A stretch of 64,000 nucleotides of DNA from Deltaproteobacteria bacterium (GCA_020633895.1 JACKCT010000002.1:372001-436000); one strand, 5' to 3'. Positions 35,472 through 45,627 are shown, counted from the stretch's first letter. Made by a program: numbers and translations. Notes: generated from the sequence alone by a model not told the origin.

Positions 35472-37417
35472 TGGGAGCGGGGGTGCAATTCCTGGCGTGG
35501 CTGGCCGTGAATGTCGCGATGATCTTCGCGGCGATCGGCGCGGCGGCCAGACTCGACCGGAACGACGAACCCGCGATGCGCTTGGTTTTCGCGCTAACGG
35601 CCTACCCGGCGATGATCGTCGCGGCGGGGCTGCTGCCGGCGGCGTTCGGGATGTTTTCGCCCCTGTTGTCGCTCATCGTCGCGGCGGCGATGTCGGCGGC
35701 CCTGCTGGCCTGGTCGCGACGGGAAACGGCGGCCATCGACTTTCGCGCCGCCGTCGGGCGGGCCGGGACATTTCTCAAATCCGATCCCTTCGTCGGCGTC
35801 TCGCTATTCTTTCTGCTGGTCGTCGTGATCTGGCGGATTCGATTTTTTCTGCATCCCAATGCGTCGATCGACTCGGCGTACTACCACATCCCGCTAGCCC
35901 TGAATTGGTACAAGGAAGGCACCATCTGGTGGACGCAGACGCCGTACTGGTCGTATTTCGGCAACGGCGAAATGCTCATCGTCTGGTCGCTGATTCCCTT
36001 CGGCGCCGACCTGCTGATCAATCTGCAAAGCCTGTTCGTCTGGCCGCTGTTTTGCGCCGCGACATTCACGCTCACGCGTCTGGCGGGTTTGGACGCGCGC
36101 ACGGCGGCGTTCGTGACCTGCGGCTTCGGCGGGATGCGCGTCATCGGTGAGCAACTCACCCTGCAAAAAAACGACATCTTCGTCGCCGCCATGATCCTGG
36201 CCGCGACGGTTTTTTTGCTGCGACACCTCAAGTCCCGAACGGCCCTGGCGCGTGTCGGATTCGCGTTGGCGATCGCCGGGGCGGCGGGGGCGAAGGTGCT
36301 GGTCTGGCCGATCCTGGCGTTTCTCGTCGCGGCGTTTTTTATCGTTGAATTTCGCGGTCGGGCGGAAGGCAAGTCCAAGTGGCTCGCTCCGGCGGCTTTG
36401 GTCGTGAGTTATTTGGTGTTGGTTTTTCCGTGGATGCTGCGCAACGGCGTGCTGATCGGCAATCCGGTGCATCCGGCGCCGTGGCCCGGCGCGGAAAAGA
36501 TCGGGATCGGGCGGCCGGTCTGGCCCGAGACGCTGATGGCCAATATCACGAATACCGACATTTTGAGTCTCGGCTTCACCACCCTCCTGCGGGAAGGCAA
36601 CATCCTGGTGCCGCTCGCTCTGATCGCCTTGCTCGTCGCGCCGGTCGTGCTGGTCGCGCGGCGGGGGGATCGTTCGACGGCGAGCGTGCTGACGGCCGGG
36701 TTGGCGTGGGTCGCGTTTTTGGTTTGGCTGGTGACGCCGATGGGCATCGGCTTCGAGGGACGGCTCATCAACTCGCCGGCGACGCTGATTCGCTACGGCT
36801 TTGCGTTGTGGGTGCTGGGCGGCGTATTGGCGGCGTGGATGTTGCGCGAATGGTTGGCGCGCCCGGCGGGAGCGGTGGTCGCGTTCGCGCTGGTGCTGCT
36901 TTGCTATCACAACTCGATTTTCGTCGACGAAAGTTTCGTGCGTGCGCTACTCATCGGCGGAGCGATCTTCGCCGTGCTGCTCAAACTGTCCAAGGCCAAG
37001 TCGCCGGGAGCGATCGTCGCCATTGCGCTGGCCGTGGGCGCGGTCGGCGCGGCGGCGGCACTGACCCAGGCCGTTCCCGAGCGCTCCCTGATCATCGCCG
37101 ACAGCTACGACCAACCCTTTCGATGCGCGTCCGCCCAGGACACGAACGCCCACCGCTGGCTCAACGGCCACGTCGCCCCCGGCGCGAAGGTTCTCTTTCA
37201 AGGCACGAATTCCCATCCGGTTTTCGGGGCGGATCTATCGCGGCGGGTGCATCTGACGCCATTGGAGGGATGGTCGATTTCCGACTACGACGTGGTGATG
37301 ATCGAAAAGCGCAACTGCGAATACCCCACCACGCGCGACGTCCCCGAAATCTCCACCGCCCTGTTCGACCGCGCCTTCGAGGACCCGTATTTCGCGATTT
37401 TTCTGCGGCGATCCTAG
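35468..37417 (+). CDS. Polytopic membrane protein, GT-C-like glycosyltransferase
   Basis: 649 residues with about 12-14 membrane segments and a large soluble C-terminal part. The first extracytoplasmic loop carries SIDSAYYHIPLALNWYKEG, with an acidic residue near the membrane as in GT-C enzymes (ArnT/PMT family) that use lipid-linked sugars. The start overlaps the aminotransferase stop (ATGA). It ends the operon; the next gene converges after 10 bases. Confidence 0.7.
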   Translation: MMGAGVQFLAWLAVNVAMIFAAIGAAARLDRNDEPAMRLVFALTAYPAMIVAAGLLPAAFGMFSPLLSLIVAAAMSAALLAWSRRETAAIDFRAAVGRAGTFLKSDPFVGVSLFFLLVVVIWRIRFFLHPNASIDSAYYHIPLALNWYKEGTIWWTQTPYWSYFGNGEMLIVWSLIPFGADLLINLQSLFVWPLFCAATFTLTRLAGLDARTAAFVTCGFGGMRVIGEQLTLQKNDIFVAAMILAATVFLLRHLKSRTALARVGFALAIAGAAGAKVLVWPILAFLVAAFFIVEFRGRAEGKSKWLAPAALVVSYLVLVFPWMLRNGVLIGNPVHPAPWPGAEKIGIGRPVWPETLMANITNTDILSLGFTTLLREGNILVPLALIALLVAPVVLVARRGDRSTASVLTAGLAWVAFLVWLVTPMGIGFEGRLINSPATLIRYGFALWVLGGVLAAWMLREWLARPAGAVVAFALVLLCYHNSIFVDESFVRALLIGGAIFAVLLKLSKAKSPGAIVAIALAVGAVGAAAALTQAVPERSLIIADSYDQPFRCASAQDTNAHRWLNGHVAPGAKVLFQGTNSHPVFGADLSRRVHLTPLEGWSISDYDVVMIEKRNCEYPTTRDVPEISTALFDRAFEDPYFAIFLRRS

Positions 37418-37427
37418 TCGAGTTTCG

Positions 37428-39677
37428 CTAGTCGGATTTCGCGGGCGGGAGCAGGCCTTTTTTCGTCAGCAGTTCGACCATCGCCGGACCCAGCGCACGG
37501 GCCATGGCCGCGTGACCCTCCCGACGCAGATGGGTATCGTCCCGAAACAGATCTTCATATCGCGCGCCGTCAGCGACGGCCCGGTCGATGATCGCCTGCC
37601 CGTCGACGACGGTGGCGTTATATTTCAACGCGACTCTTTGAATGGCCTGGTTGATCTCGCTATGGCGCGGATTGGGCGGCGGCGAGGCGGTGAGCACAAC
37701 GAGCATCGGCACGTTGGAGCGTTGGAAGCGCCGGAATAACGCGTCCGCCGAGACCTCCAAGAGATCGACCTCAATTTGACGCATCACATCGGCTTCGGCG
37801 CGGGTCATGCGGCGCTTGCCGGGCGTTTCGCTGAGGCGGTCGGAAAATTCCTGAAGGCGGAACATGATGTCGCGAATGCGCTTCTTGGCGCGGGGATCGG
37901 CCGCCACGTCGATTTTCCGGCCGAGTAATTCGCCCTCGCGGAGCATGCGTTGGAGGGTGTAGAGGGGCGCGACGGCATGGTAGATCACCGCGGCGTCCGG
38001 CTGCACGACGAAGATGTCGTCGGCCAGCAAAAGCCCCTCGAACAGGCTCCCGCCGCCCAGGGCGTAATCCACCGGGACATAGAAATGGGCGGGGTCGGCG
38101 TCGTCGACCTCTTTGGCGATCTTGAAAAAGAACGCGTCCTCCCGCCGGTAGGGGGAGCCCATCAGCGGGCTGGCGCCCAGGCCGACGATGCGCCGCTCGC
38201 CCGGTTCCTTGTCCACGGAAAGTTCGACGGCGCGGCGATCGGGGGTGCCTTCCATGAACAGCAGGCGGCCGAAGCGGGGGTCGGTCCGGGATAGCCACAT
38301 GGATTGGGAGCCGATGGCGGCGACGGTCCGGACGGCGGCGGGGGATTTGGCCGCGCGGGCGCGGGGTTTTGCCGATTCGTCGTCAAGGGCGAAATGCACG
38401 GCCACCGCGATGAGGACGAGCGGCAAGCCGAGCATGGCGAGCAGTTTGTATTTCTTGCGGCGAACGGCGTAGGACGAAACGGCCACCGCCGCCAGGAGCA
38501 AGGCCCACACGGCGATCCAGGCGGGGGAATGGGGCCGGGTCCATTGGCCTTCCCGGTCGACGATGTTCATTTCGACGCCGGTCCACGCGGGATCGTCACG
38601 GAAGTCGTAGCGCTTGGCGCCTTCGGGGGGCAGGGTGAAGGTCGCGTCGTCGCGGGTGGCGCGAAATTTTTTACGCGTCCAGGCCTTTTGAGCCACTCCT
38701 TGGCGTTTTTGCGCCTGGGCCGCGCGGATGACGCCGTCGAGGATCTGCGTCGAGGAGGTGTCGATCCTTTGCCACAGCGTCAGCAGCGCCGGGCTTTCGG
38801 CCGGATCGGCCGAATCGTAGACCGCGCGCAGGTACTGACGCTCCAAAAAATCGGCGAAGACGCCCGCGAATTCCTCGTAACGATTGGCGAACATCCATTC
38901 GTGAATGTCGTCCAAGGACGCGTCCGCCAGCCCTTTGCGCACGGCTTCGGCGGCGTACGCATTGACGCGTTCGGCGATCCGGGATGTCGGCGCGGCGCCG
39001 TCGGGAAAGGCCAGGCCGTCCATGCGGGATACGTCGATTTTGCGCAGGGCGATCAGGTCGGCGGCCAGTTCGTACGCGCCGGTGGCAAACAAGCGCCCGA
39101 AGCCTTCGGCCATGCCCGGAGCGCCTCGTCGGTAGAGGTCGTCGAAGGCGACGGCGTAGATATCCGGATCCTGGGGCAGAGGGCGTCCGAAGCTCGAAGC
39201 CAGCGCGGCAAAGGCCATCGCCTCGGCGGCTTCGTCGCCGGGGCGGCCTTCGAATAGGCGCACGAGGTGGAGGTAGGGCGGGTGGACCTCATCCCCGGAA
39301 CGCACCCGGATCAGCTCGGTGATGCGCGGCGGCCACAGTTCGGCCGGGCAACGGCGCAGGGCGGCGGCGATGGTGGCGACGCGGCGATCCGGCGGGCTCT
39401 GAATCCCGGCCAGGCGAACGAAGGCCCAGTCGTCGACCTTGCCTTGCCGGACCCAGCGGACGGCCAGATCCTTCGGCGACAAAGCCAGGAGGCGCATTTC
39501 TTCGTCGGTGACATCGCCGGTCCAGCCGACGCCGAGGATGTGATCCAGAACTGTCGTTGCGTCGAGGGAGGCCGACGATGGATCGGGCGGCTCCGGGTCG
39601 GCGTGCGCGGCGGGTGCGGCAAGCGTCCATAGAATGACGACGACGCAAAGACGGATCCAAAGTTTTTTCATTGCCAT
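37428..39677 (-). CDS. Exported protein with membrane hairpin and C-terminal SGNH-like domain (paralogue 1)
   Basis: About 749 residues. A signal peptide (VVVILWTLAAPAAHAD) precedes a ~360-residue helical region that may be an alpha-solenoid. A two-helix membrane hairpin follows (AWIAVWALLLAAVAVSSYAV and LLAMLGLPLVLIAVAVHFAL), then a ~300-residue SGNH/GDSL-like domain: GASPLMGSPYRRED holds the likely nucleophile Ser, and the DDTHLRREGHAAMA block supplies the Asp-x-x-His. In block I the usual Asp before Ser is Ala. The protein matches the next gene over nearly its full length. Function unknown; an extracytoplasmic esterase or deacylase of glycans or lipids is possible. Confidence 0.7.
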   Translation of the reverse strand: MAMKKLWIRLCVVVILWTLAAPAAHADPEPPDPSSASLDATTVLDHILGVGWTGDVTDEEMRLLALSPKDLAVRWVRQGKVDDWAFVRLAGIQSPPDRRVATIAAALRRCPAELWPPRITELIRVRSGDEVHPPYLHLVRLFEGRPGDEAAEAMAFAALASSFGRPLPQDPDIYAVAFDDLYRRGAPGMAEGFGRLFATGAYELAADLIALRKIDVSRMDGLAFPDGAAPTSRIAERVNAYAAEAVRKGLADASLDDIHEWMFANRYEEFAGVFADFLERQYLRAVYDSADPAESPALLTLWQRIDTSSTQILDGVIRAAQAQKRQGVAQKAWTRKKFRATRDDATFTLPPEGAKRYDFRDDPAWTGVEMNIVDREGQWTRPHSPAWIAVWALLLAAVAVSSYAVRRKKYKLLAMLGLPLVLIAVAVHFALDDESAKPRARAAKSPAAVRTVAAIGSQSMWLSRTDPRFGRLLFMEGTPDRRAVELSVDKEPGERRIVGLGASPLMGSPYRREDAFFFKIAKEVDDADPAHFYVPVDYALGGGSLFEGLLLADDIFVVQPDAAVIYHAVAPLYTLQRMLREGELLGRKIDVAADPRAKKRIRDIMFRLQEFSDRLSETPGKRRMTRAEADVMRQIEVDLLEVSADALFRRFQRSNVPMLVVLTASPPPNPRHSEINQAIQRVALKYNATVVDGQAIIDRAVADGARYEDLFRDDTHLRREGHAAMARALGPAMVELLTKKGLLPPAKSD

Positions 39678-39766
39678 GCATCCCATCGATGCGTGCATTC
39701 GCGATGACGCGATCATACCCGGAATCGGGCGGCGCGCATGGGGGTGAGACCCACAAAGGCCGGGGA

Positions 39767-42130
39767 TTAACGCGCCGTAATCAGTCCGGCGTTGCGTAAC
39801 AGATCCAGGGTCGTCGGCGTCAACGCCTTGGTCATGGCCGCGTGCCCGGCGCGCATCAAGTGGGTGTCGTCGCGATAGAGCAGTCTGTCATCCACGCCGC
39901 CGGCGACTTCCCCGTCGAGGATCGCCTGCCCGTCGACAACGGTGGCCCCGTATTTTTTCGCAATGGCCGCCGTCTTGGCGCTGAGAAGTTTGTGCCGATG
40001 ATTGGGCGGCGGCGAGGCCGTCAGCACGACGAGCGTCGGCACATGGTTTTGGCTCAAACGACGCAGAATCTCCTCCGTCGAAAAAGCGAAGAGGCGTTCC
40101 TCCACGGCGCGAATCCGGTCAGCTTCGTCCGGCGTGAGCCGCCGAGTCCCCGGCTCTTTCGCCATGGCTTCGTTGAGCTTTTGAAACTCCGTCATGATCT
40201 CCATCAAACGACGGCCGACGGGGCCCATGTCGTCGGCGCGCAGTTCGGCTCCGATCAACGTGCCGTCGGCCAACAGGCTTTGCAGGCGCTGGAGAGGATC
40301 CTCGCTGATGTAGATGATCGCGGCGTCCGGCTCGACGAGCAGCACGTCGTCGAATTGGGAAAACGTTTCGAAAACGCCGCCACCGGCGATGGCGAGATTC
40401 ACTGGAACGATCCGCCGGGCCGGGTCCTTGTCGGCGCCGTCGGCGGCGCGGACGAGTCGGTCAAAGAACGTGTCTTCCCGTCGGTAGGGGCTGCCGAGCA
40501 TGGGGCTCGAGCCGATGCCCACGACGCGCACCTCGTCGGCGGGCTTTTTCGCGGCCAGTTCGTAGCCCCGTGTCTCGTTGGTGCCGGCGTGGGCCAGGAA
40601 CACTTGCTCGCCGATGTAGCGATGGGCCCACGGGGTCCACGCGTTCAAAAAGACGATGCGCTCGGAGACGCTCATCGGCGCGGGGGAAGCCGTCGGCCCG
40701 GCGGGCGTCGGCGGCGCGACGGGAGTTGGGGACGCGGTCCGGCTCGTCGGCGGGGAAGATACGGGAATCGTCAAGGAGTGCTTCGGCGCGAGGACGGCGA
40801 CGAGAAACGCGGTCACGCCCAGGGGAGCGACGACGGTCAGGATCCATTTCCAACGCCCACGCCACATCGCGACGATCAACACGACCGCCCCGCACCCTCC
40901 CAGAATGCGGGCGATCCACGTCCCCGCGGAGGACGGCACGGTCACGGTCCTCACGGCCGGTGGAGGCGGTGGGGCGTCATCGTCGAGCGGGATCGATTCG
41001 CCGGGCGACGACGGGGCTTCAGGCGAAGTCCGGGGTCCTTCGGCGATAAAAAGCGGTTGGGAATCCCACGTCACCTCGGTCCAGGGCGCGGCTTCCATCG
41101 CCATTTCCGGCCAGCCGAAAGCCAAGCTGTAGTTGCCCGTGAGCATCGAGGACTCGACCTCGTCGAGCAGGCGGCGCACCGGCTCGTTCGTCGCGGCGGC
41201 GCCTCGGAGCAGCGCCAGCGTTTCGCTTGGGATTCGGCCTTCACGGCGAAATCGTTCGAGCACGGGCTCCCACGTGTCGGCGGGGGCTTGGACGATCCAC
41301 GCGTGCAAAAAATGCCAGCGCAGGTATTCGACCAGGAATTCGAGGCCGTTGAACGGCCGGTCCATGTCGAACATCCATCGGAGGCGCGCGTCGGTCGTCG
41401 CGGCGGTGTCCGGGGTGAAGAACGTCTCCAGTTGTCGGGACACCGCGTCGTTGATGTGCCGCTTCACGTCCTCGGGCAGATCCCGCCACGGCCGGATCAG
41501 GCCGGGGAACTGGTGGAGAGCCGCCCGCCGCGTCAGGGTCGTTCCCTCCCGATGCACCACGTCGACCAGGGCCGCCACCACGGTCTTAGCTCCGCGACGG
41601 CCCAAGGCGTCGACGGCCACGCTGGAGATGTCCGGGTCCGTGGGAATCAACCCCGCGATGCTGCGAAGGCCGATGGACGCCAGGGCGCGCGTCGTGCCGT
41701 CGTCGGGGTGCTCTTCCAGAAGGCGCACCAGCACCCGCAGGCCCGAGTCGCTTTTGAATCCATGATCGTCCGCCAGGCGCGTGGCCGTCGGGAGCCAAAG
41801 GGGCGGGGGCGTTCGCCGCAGCGCGGTCGCCAGGCGGATTTTCGTCGGCTCGTCGACGTAGTCGGGATTGTCCGCCATGGCCTCCCACACCCACGCCGGC
41901 ACGCGTTCGTTTTGCGTCCAGCCCCGTGCCAGGGCGTCGGGGTCCTTCGCCTGGGTCTGCCAAAAAAAACGCGGATCGGCGCCGGGGGGTGGGGTTTGAT
42001 CCGCGTCCGAGGCGAGCGCGGGCGCGACGCCGAGCAGCCCGGCCATGATCGCCCCAACGGCGAACAACCGCGTCAACACGCCCCAGGGGTCGGCGCTCCG
42101 GCAATGTCGCGGGGGGTGAGATGAGGCCAT
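39767..42130 (-). CDS. Exported protein with membrane hairpin and C-terminal SGNH-like domain (paralogue 2)
   Basis: 787 residues with the same layout as its downstream neighbour: signal peptide (FAVGAIMAGLLGVAPALASD), long helical part, hairpin (WIARILGGCGAVVLIVAMW and ILTVVAPLGVTAFLVAVLA), a Pro/Ser/Thr linker, and an SGNH-like domain with GSSPMLGSPYRREDTFF and DDTHLMRAGHAAMT. PTLVVLTASPPPN is conserved between the two. The block with Asn/Gly (block III) of classical GDSL enzymes is not evident. It is transcribed from the same direction as the membrane/propeller gene whose stop lies two bases before its ATG, so the three may form one operon. Confidence 0.7.
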   Translation of the reverse strand: MASSHPPRHCRSADPWGVLTRLFAVGAIMAGLLGVAPALASDADQTPPPGADPRFFWQTQAKDPDALARGWTQNERVPAWVWEAMADNPDYVDEPTKIRLATALRRTPPPLWLPTATRLADDHGFKSDSGLRVLVRLLEEHPDDGTTRALASIGLRSIAGLIPTDPDISSVAVDALGRRGAKTVVAALVDVVHREGTTLTRRAALHQFPGLIRPWRDLPEDVKRHINDAVSRQLETFFTPDTAATTDARLRWMFDMDRPFNGLEFLVEYLRWHFLHAWIVQAPADTWEPVLERFRREGRIPSETLALLRGAAATNEPVRRLLDEVESSMLTGNYSLAFGWPEMAMEAAPWTEVTWDSQPLFIAEGPRTSPEAPSSPGESIPLDDDAPPPPPAVRTVTVPSSAGTWIARILGGCGAVVLIVAMWRGRWKWILTVVAPLGVTAFLVAVLAPKHSLTIPVSSPPTSRTASPTPVAPPTPAGPTASPAPMSVSERIVFLNAWTPWAHRYIGEQVFLAHAGTNETRGYELAAKKPADEVRVVGIGSSPMLGSPYRREDTFFDRLVRAADGADKDPARRIVPVNLAIAGGGVFETFSQFDDVLLVEPDAAIIYISEDPLQRLQSLLADGTLIGAELRADDMGPVGRRLMEIMTEFQKLNEAMAKEPGTRRLTPDEADRIRAVEERLFAFSTEEILRRLSQNHVPTLVVLTASPPPNHRHKLLSAKTAAIAKKYGATVVDGQAILDGEVAGGVDDRLLYRDDTHLMRAGHAAMTKALTPTTLDLLRNAGLITAR

Positions 42131-42132
42131 CG

Positions 42133-44028
42133 TTAAGGGGTCGGCTTCGCCGCCTCGGTGTTCTTCTGCATCGCTTTGTCGAGAACGTCCTTGATGACGG
42201 ACGGTTCAGGAGTCGCGCCGGGCGGGAGGGGCGCCTGATAGAACGGATCGGTGACGTCCGGAGAGATGGCCTTGTCGGGCTGATAGTCGCGGATCTCCGG
42301 CGTCTGGGTGGGCATGGGAACCATCGCCAGGTTCAATTCGGTGACGCCGTGGCGCGTCGCCGCGTAGAGCAACTGTCGCTTGGCGTCCACCGCCAGGTCC
42401 GTCACGCCGGGGCCCACATACACCGGCCGGGTCACGCGCCCGTCGTCCATGCGCAGGATCTGCACCTGCCCGTCGAACCAACTGCCGGTGTACACGAAGT
42501 CCGAGTTGCCGTCGGTGGTGACGGTGGAGCCGTAAATGTCCAAGTCCGAACGCAGGACCGGGCGCATCCGGCGGGCGTCGAAGATCAGCAGCGTTTTTTC
42601 CAGGGCGTACAGGCCGTAAAGGTTCACCGTCTGGGCCGAGGCGGCCAGACCCGTCAGCGGGCTTTTGGCCTTGAAGACGGTGAGGTCGGAAATCGGCGTG
42701 GCGATGAGTTGGTAAATCGAGCTGCCGGCGTCGAAGACGGAGCCCATGTCCGCGGTGTAGAGACGATTGCCCCGCCGGTCCAGGAACAACGGCCCGGGGG
42801 TGTCGTAAGCCAGTTTGTGAAACTCGCACGACGAACCGGCGTCGCCGCGAGGCAACTCGTCCTGGGGCGGCATTTGGCAATACATGATCTGGGCGGAATC
42901 CCGATAACGCACCGAGGCGATGTAATGGTGGCGCGTAAACACGGCGTCGAAGGACGGCGGGCCGGTCATAATGCCGTTGCCCGCGTCCAAGGCGCCGAAG
43001 TTGGCGATCGGCGAGAAGGTTTCCACGTCGATCAGCAAGGCGCCACGGCCCTGGAGCGATTGGGATAGGGCGACGAAGGTGCCGGGCTTGGGGCCGTCGA
43101 CCATGTTGACGAAGTCTTCGTTCAGATCGGTGAAGACTTTGCGGTCCCGGGTTCGGGGCGCCAGGCGATGGATCTTCGTCGGGTCCGATTCCATAACGTA
43201 GAAGACATAGCCCTTGGCCGGGTCGACCCACACGGTCCGGGCCGGACCGGCGTCGTGGGACACGCGCGTGACCCGCCCGGCGCGCTCCAACTCGTCGACC
43301 CGGTCGAAGGAGACGTGCTCGGCAATGGGTCCGAACAGTACGGCGGCCAAAAGCAGAATCACCGCGACGGGGCGTCCCGAGCCGAGGGATCGGAGCAGGT
43401 CGTCGTAGGCGATCAGCGCCAGATGCAGCACGACGGCCGCCGGGGCGAGATAGGCGATTTGGGGCAGGTAGCCGTAGTCCCGGGTGATCAGGCCCAGCGC
43501 GAGGGCCATGGCCGTGTCGGCGACGGCCAGGGGAATGAGGGCGGCCAGGGGTTTTTTCGTCACCAGGCGCGTGGCGAGCACCAAGCCGAACGCGAGGGCG
43601 AACCAGACCAGGGTGATCGCCTGGGGAGCGACACGCCAGGGGTTGGTCGGCAATTTGCCGAGGAGAAAAAACGCCAAGCCCACCGCGCCCAGGGACAGCA
43701 CGCGCAGCAGCGGGAGTTTCCACCAGGGTTGGTCTTTCGGGCCTTGGCCGCGCCGGGCGCGCACGAAGTCGGCGATCAGGCCCGCGACGGTCCGTAGGGC
43801 GTAGGCGGCAAACAGGACGAGAAGAGTCAGCGGCCAGTATTGCACCATGGTCGGAGCCCAGCCGAATCCGGCGGCGTGGGCGGACGCGGGGAACGCCCCC
43901 ATCGTCGCGGCCAAGGCGGCCCACAGCGCGAACCGACCGGACGGGAGACACGTCCGCCGATCCTTCGCGTCGCGCTCGCGCCGGAATGGTTCGAGCCGGG
44001 GTTGTTCGAGCCTCTGCCTGGCTGTCAT
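42133..44028 (-). CDS. Polytopic membrane protein with C-terminal beta-propeller
   Basis: 631 residues. The N-terminal ~235 residues hold about seven membrane segments; the rest is a repeated beta-sheet region of the YVTN/six-bladed type, including VWVDPAKGYVFYV, FLDRRGNRLYTADM and DLAVDAKRQLLYAATRHG. The family is not known to me. It probably presents the propeller in the periplasm. It is divergent from a gene with the same architecture and lies immediately upstream of the SGNH pair. Confidence 0.65.
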   Translation of the reverse strand: MTARQRLEQPRLEPFRRERDAKDRRTCLPSGRFALWAALAATMGAFPASAHAAGFGWAPTMVQYWPLTLLVLFAAYALRTVAGLIADFVRARRGQGPKDQPWWKLPLLRVLSLGAVGLAFFLLGKLPTNPWRVAPQAITLVWFALAFGLVLATRLVTKKPLAALIPLAVADTAMALALGLITRDYGYLPQIAYLAPAAVVLHLALIAYDDLLRSLGSGRPVAVILLLAAVLFGPIAEHVSFDRVDELERAGRVTRVSHDAGPARTVWVDPAKGYVFYVMESDPTKIHRLAPRTRDRKVFTDLNEDFVNMVDGPKPGTFVALSQSLQGRGALLIDVETFSPIANFGALDAGNGIMTGPPSFDAVFTRHHYIASVRYRDSAQIMYCQMPPQDELPRGDAGSSCEFHKLAYDTPGPLFLDRRGNRLYTADMGSVFDAGSSIYQLIATPISDLTVFKAKSPLTGLAASAQTVNLYGLYALEKTLLIFDARRMRPVLRSDLDIYGSTVTTDGNSDFVYTGSWFDGQVQILRMDDGRVTRPVYVGPGVTDLAVDAKRQLLYAATRHGVTELNLAMVPMPTQTPEIRDYQPDKAISPDVTDPFYQAPLPPGATPEPSVIKDVLDKAMQKNTEAAKPTP

Positions 44029-44169
44029 GACGTGCCGCCCATGTTCGATGAACCTACCTTATAAGAGCCCCGCGCGGCGTCAAGATCCCGAGGATTACAA
44101 GAAAATCACCGCAATTGTTTCTTTTGGGCGGCGCTTTTGGCGCGCGGGGAAAGAGGCTAGGATCGGCTC

Positions 44170-45627
44170 ATGCGTCCCACCTTCTCCGATATCCTGCGCA
44201 CGCTGGCGGCCCTGCCGTTCCTGCTGTTTTTCTGGGTGTTGGCGAAAAACGAATATTTCTTCGTGCCGATTGTCGCCCAGGTGGGGGCGGCGGCGGTGAT
44301 CGTCGCGGGGATTGTGCTGCGCGTCGTGCTCAAGCGGCGGGTGCATACGCCCTTCTGGCTGGTCGTTTTTCTGGCGGTCTATAACTTCCCGATGAGCGTC
44401 GGCGGGTATGTCTTCCTGGGCGGAAAGATGTTTCTGGTCGGACCGGCGGCGTTCGCGCTCGGCCTGCTGCTTTTCGCCAAGACCGACCGGCCGCGACGCC
44501 TGGGGGCGGGGGCGTTTGCCGTCATGCTGGTCGGCATCCTCGTGATGCACTACCAACGCAATCTGGATTTCGACGAGAAATTCCAACGCTGTGAAAAAGA
44601 CGCCGCCGCCGTCGACGAACCGATCAAGCCGGTGGACGATTTTCGCCATCCCTACGATTTCGCCGTCGTGCCGGTGCGCCGGGAGGTATTGGCGACCTCC
44701 GGCGACTTCTCGCAAGCCGTCGGCCCGATCGTCGCGGCTACGTACGGCATGTCGTCACGGGTGCGTTGGTTCGATGGCGGCACGGACGAGCTGCTGCGCA
44801 CGACCCCCGTCGATAACCACGGTGAGGTGCAGCGCCTGGTCGCCGACCCCAAGCAGTATTTCATCTACGCGCCGCCGTGGGGCCGCCGGGGCGAGGACGA
44901 GGAACTGCTGCGTCTGAACATCAAAACCGGCGACGTGCAGTCGATCGATGTGCATGGGTCGTGTCGCAATCTGTTCGACGTGGCCATCGACCGGACGCGG
45001 GAGAAGATGTTCGGCGTGTGCGAGGTGTCCCATTCGCTGGTGGCGTGGCATTGGCCGTCGATGCGCCCGGCGGGGGAGGCGCCGTTACCCGGCCGCGACG
45101 CCTATGACCTGGCTATCGACGAGGCGCGGGGGCGCGTTTTGACCACGGATTACTGGAGCCCGGACCTGACGGTCGTCGACGCCGAGACGCTGGAGGTGGC
45201 GGCGCGGGTGCGCGTCGGATGGTCGACATTCGGCGTGGTGGCGGCGGCGGATCGGTATTTCGTGGCCCGACCGTTGGCCAGCGAGGTCGTGGTGGTCAAC
45301 GCCGATACCCTGGAGATCGAGCGGCGCATCGATGTGGGATACGGGGTACGGGACATCGAGTACGACGCCGGTCGGGGCGTTTTATTCGCCGGAAACTACT
45401 TCGACGGGACCGTCGACGCGGTCGATCCGGCGACGGGGCAGCGCCTGGGGCGGCTTTTCGCCGGGCGTCTGCTGCGGGGATTGCTCTATGAACCGACGCG
45501 GGATCGGCTGTTCATCGCGGCCGGATGCGGCGTTCGGGTGCTCGATTTGGCCGATTGGACGGCGGTCAGCGGCGGTTCCGCCCCCGTTCAAGCCGATTCG
45601 ACAAAATCGCCGGTAAATTCTCGATAA
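44170..45627 (+). CDS. Membrane protein with C-terminal beta-propeller (divergent counterpart)
   Basis: 485 residues: ~5 membrane segments (to about residue 125) followed by a propeller with blades such as LFDVAIDRTREKMFGVCEV, AYDLAIDEARGRVLTTDYW, and GVRDIEYDAGRGVLFAGNYF. It shares its architecture with the protein at 42133-44028 and is divergent from it across a 141-base promoter gap, suggesting a functional pair. No enzymatic motif seen. Confidence 0.65.
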   Translation: MRPTFSDILRTLAALPFLLFFWVLAKNEYFFVPIVAQVGAAAVIVAGIVLRVVLKRRVHTPFWLVVFLAVYNFPMSVGGYVFLGGKMFLVGPAAFALGLLLFAKTDRPRRLGAGAFAVMLVGILVMHYQRNLDFDEKFQRCEKDAAAVDEPIKPVDDFRHPYDFAVVPVRREVLATSGDFSQAVGPIVAATYGMSSRVRWFDGGTDELLRTTPVDNHGEVQRLVADPKQYFIYAPPWGRRGEDEELLRLNIKTGDVQSIDVHGSCRNLFDVAIDRTREKMFGVCEVSHSLVAWHWPSMRPAGEAPLPGRDAYDLAIDEARGRVLTTDYWSPDLTVVDAETLEVAARVRVGWSTFGVVAAADRYFVARPLASEVVVVNADTLEIERRIDVGYGVRDIEYDAGRGVLFAGNYFDGTVDAVDPATGQRLGRLFAGRLLRGLLYEPTRDRLFIAAGCGVRVLDLADWTAVSGGSAPVQADSTKSPVNSR

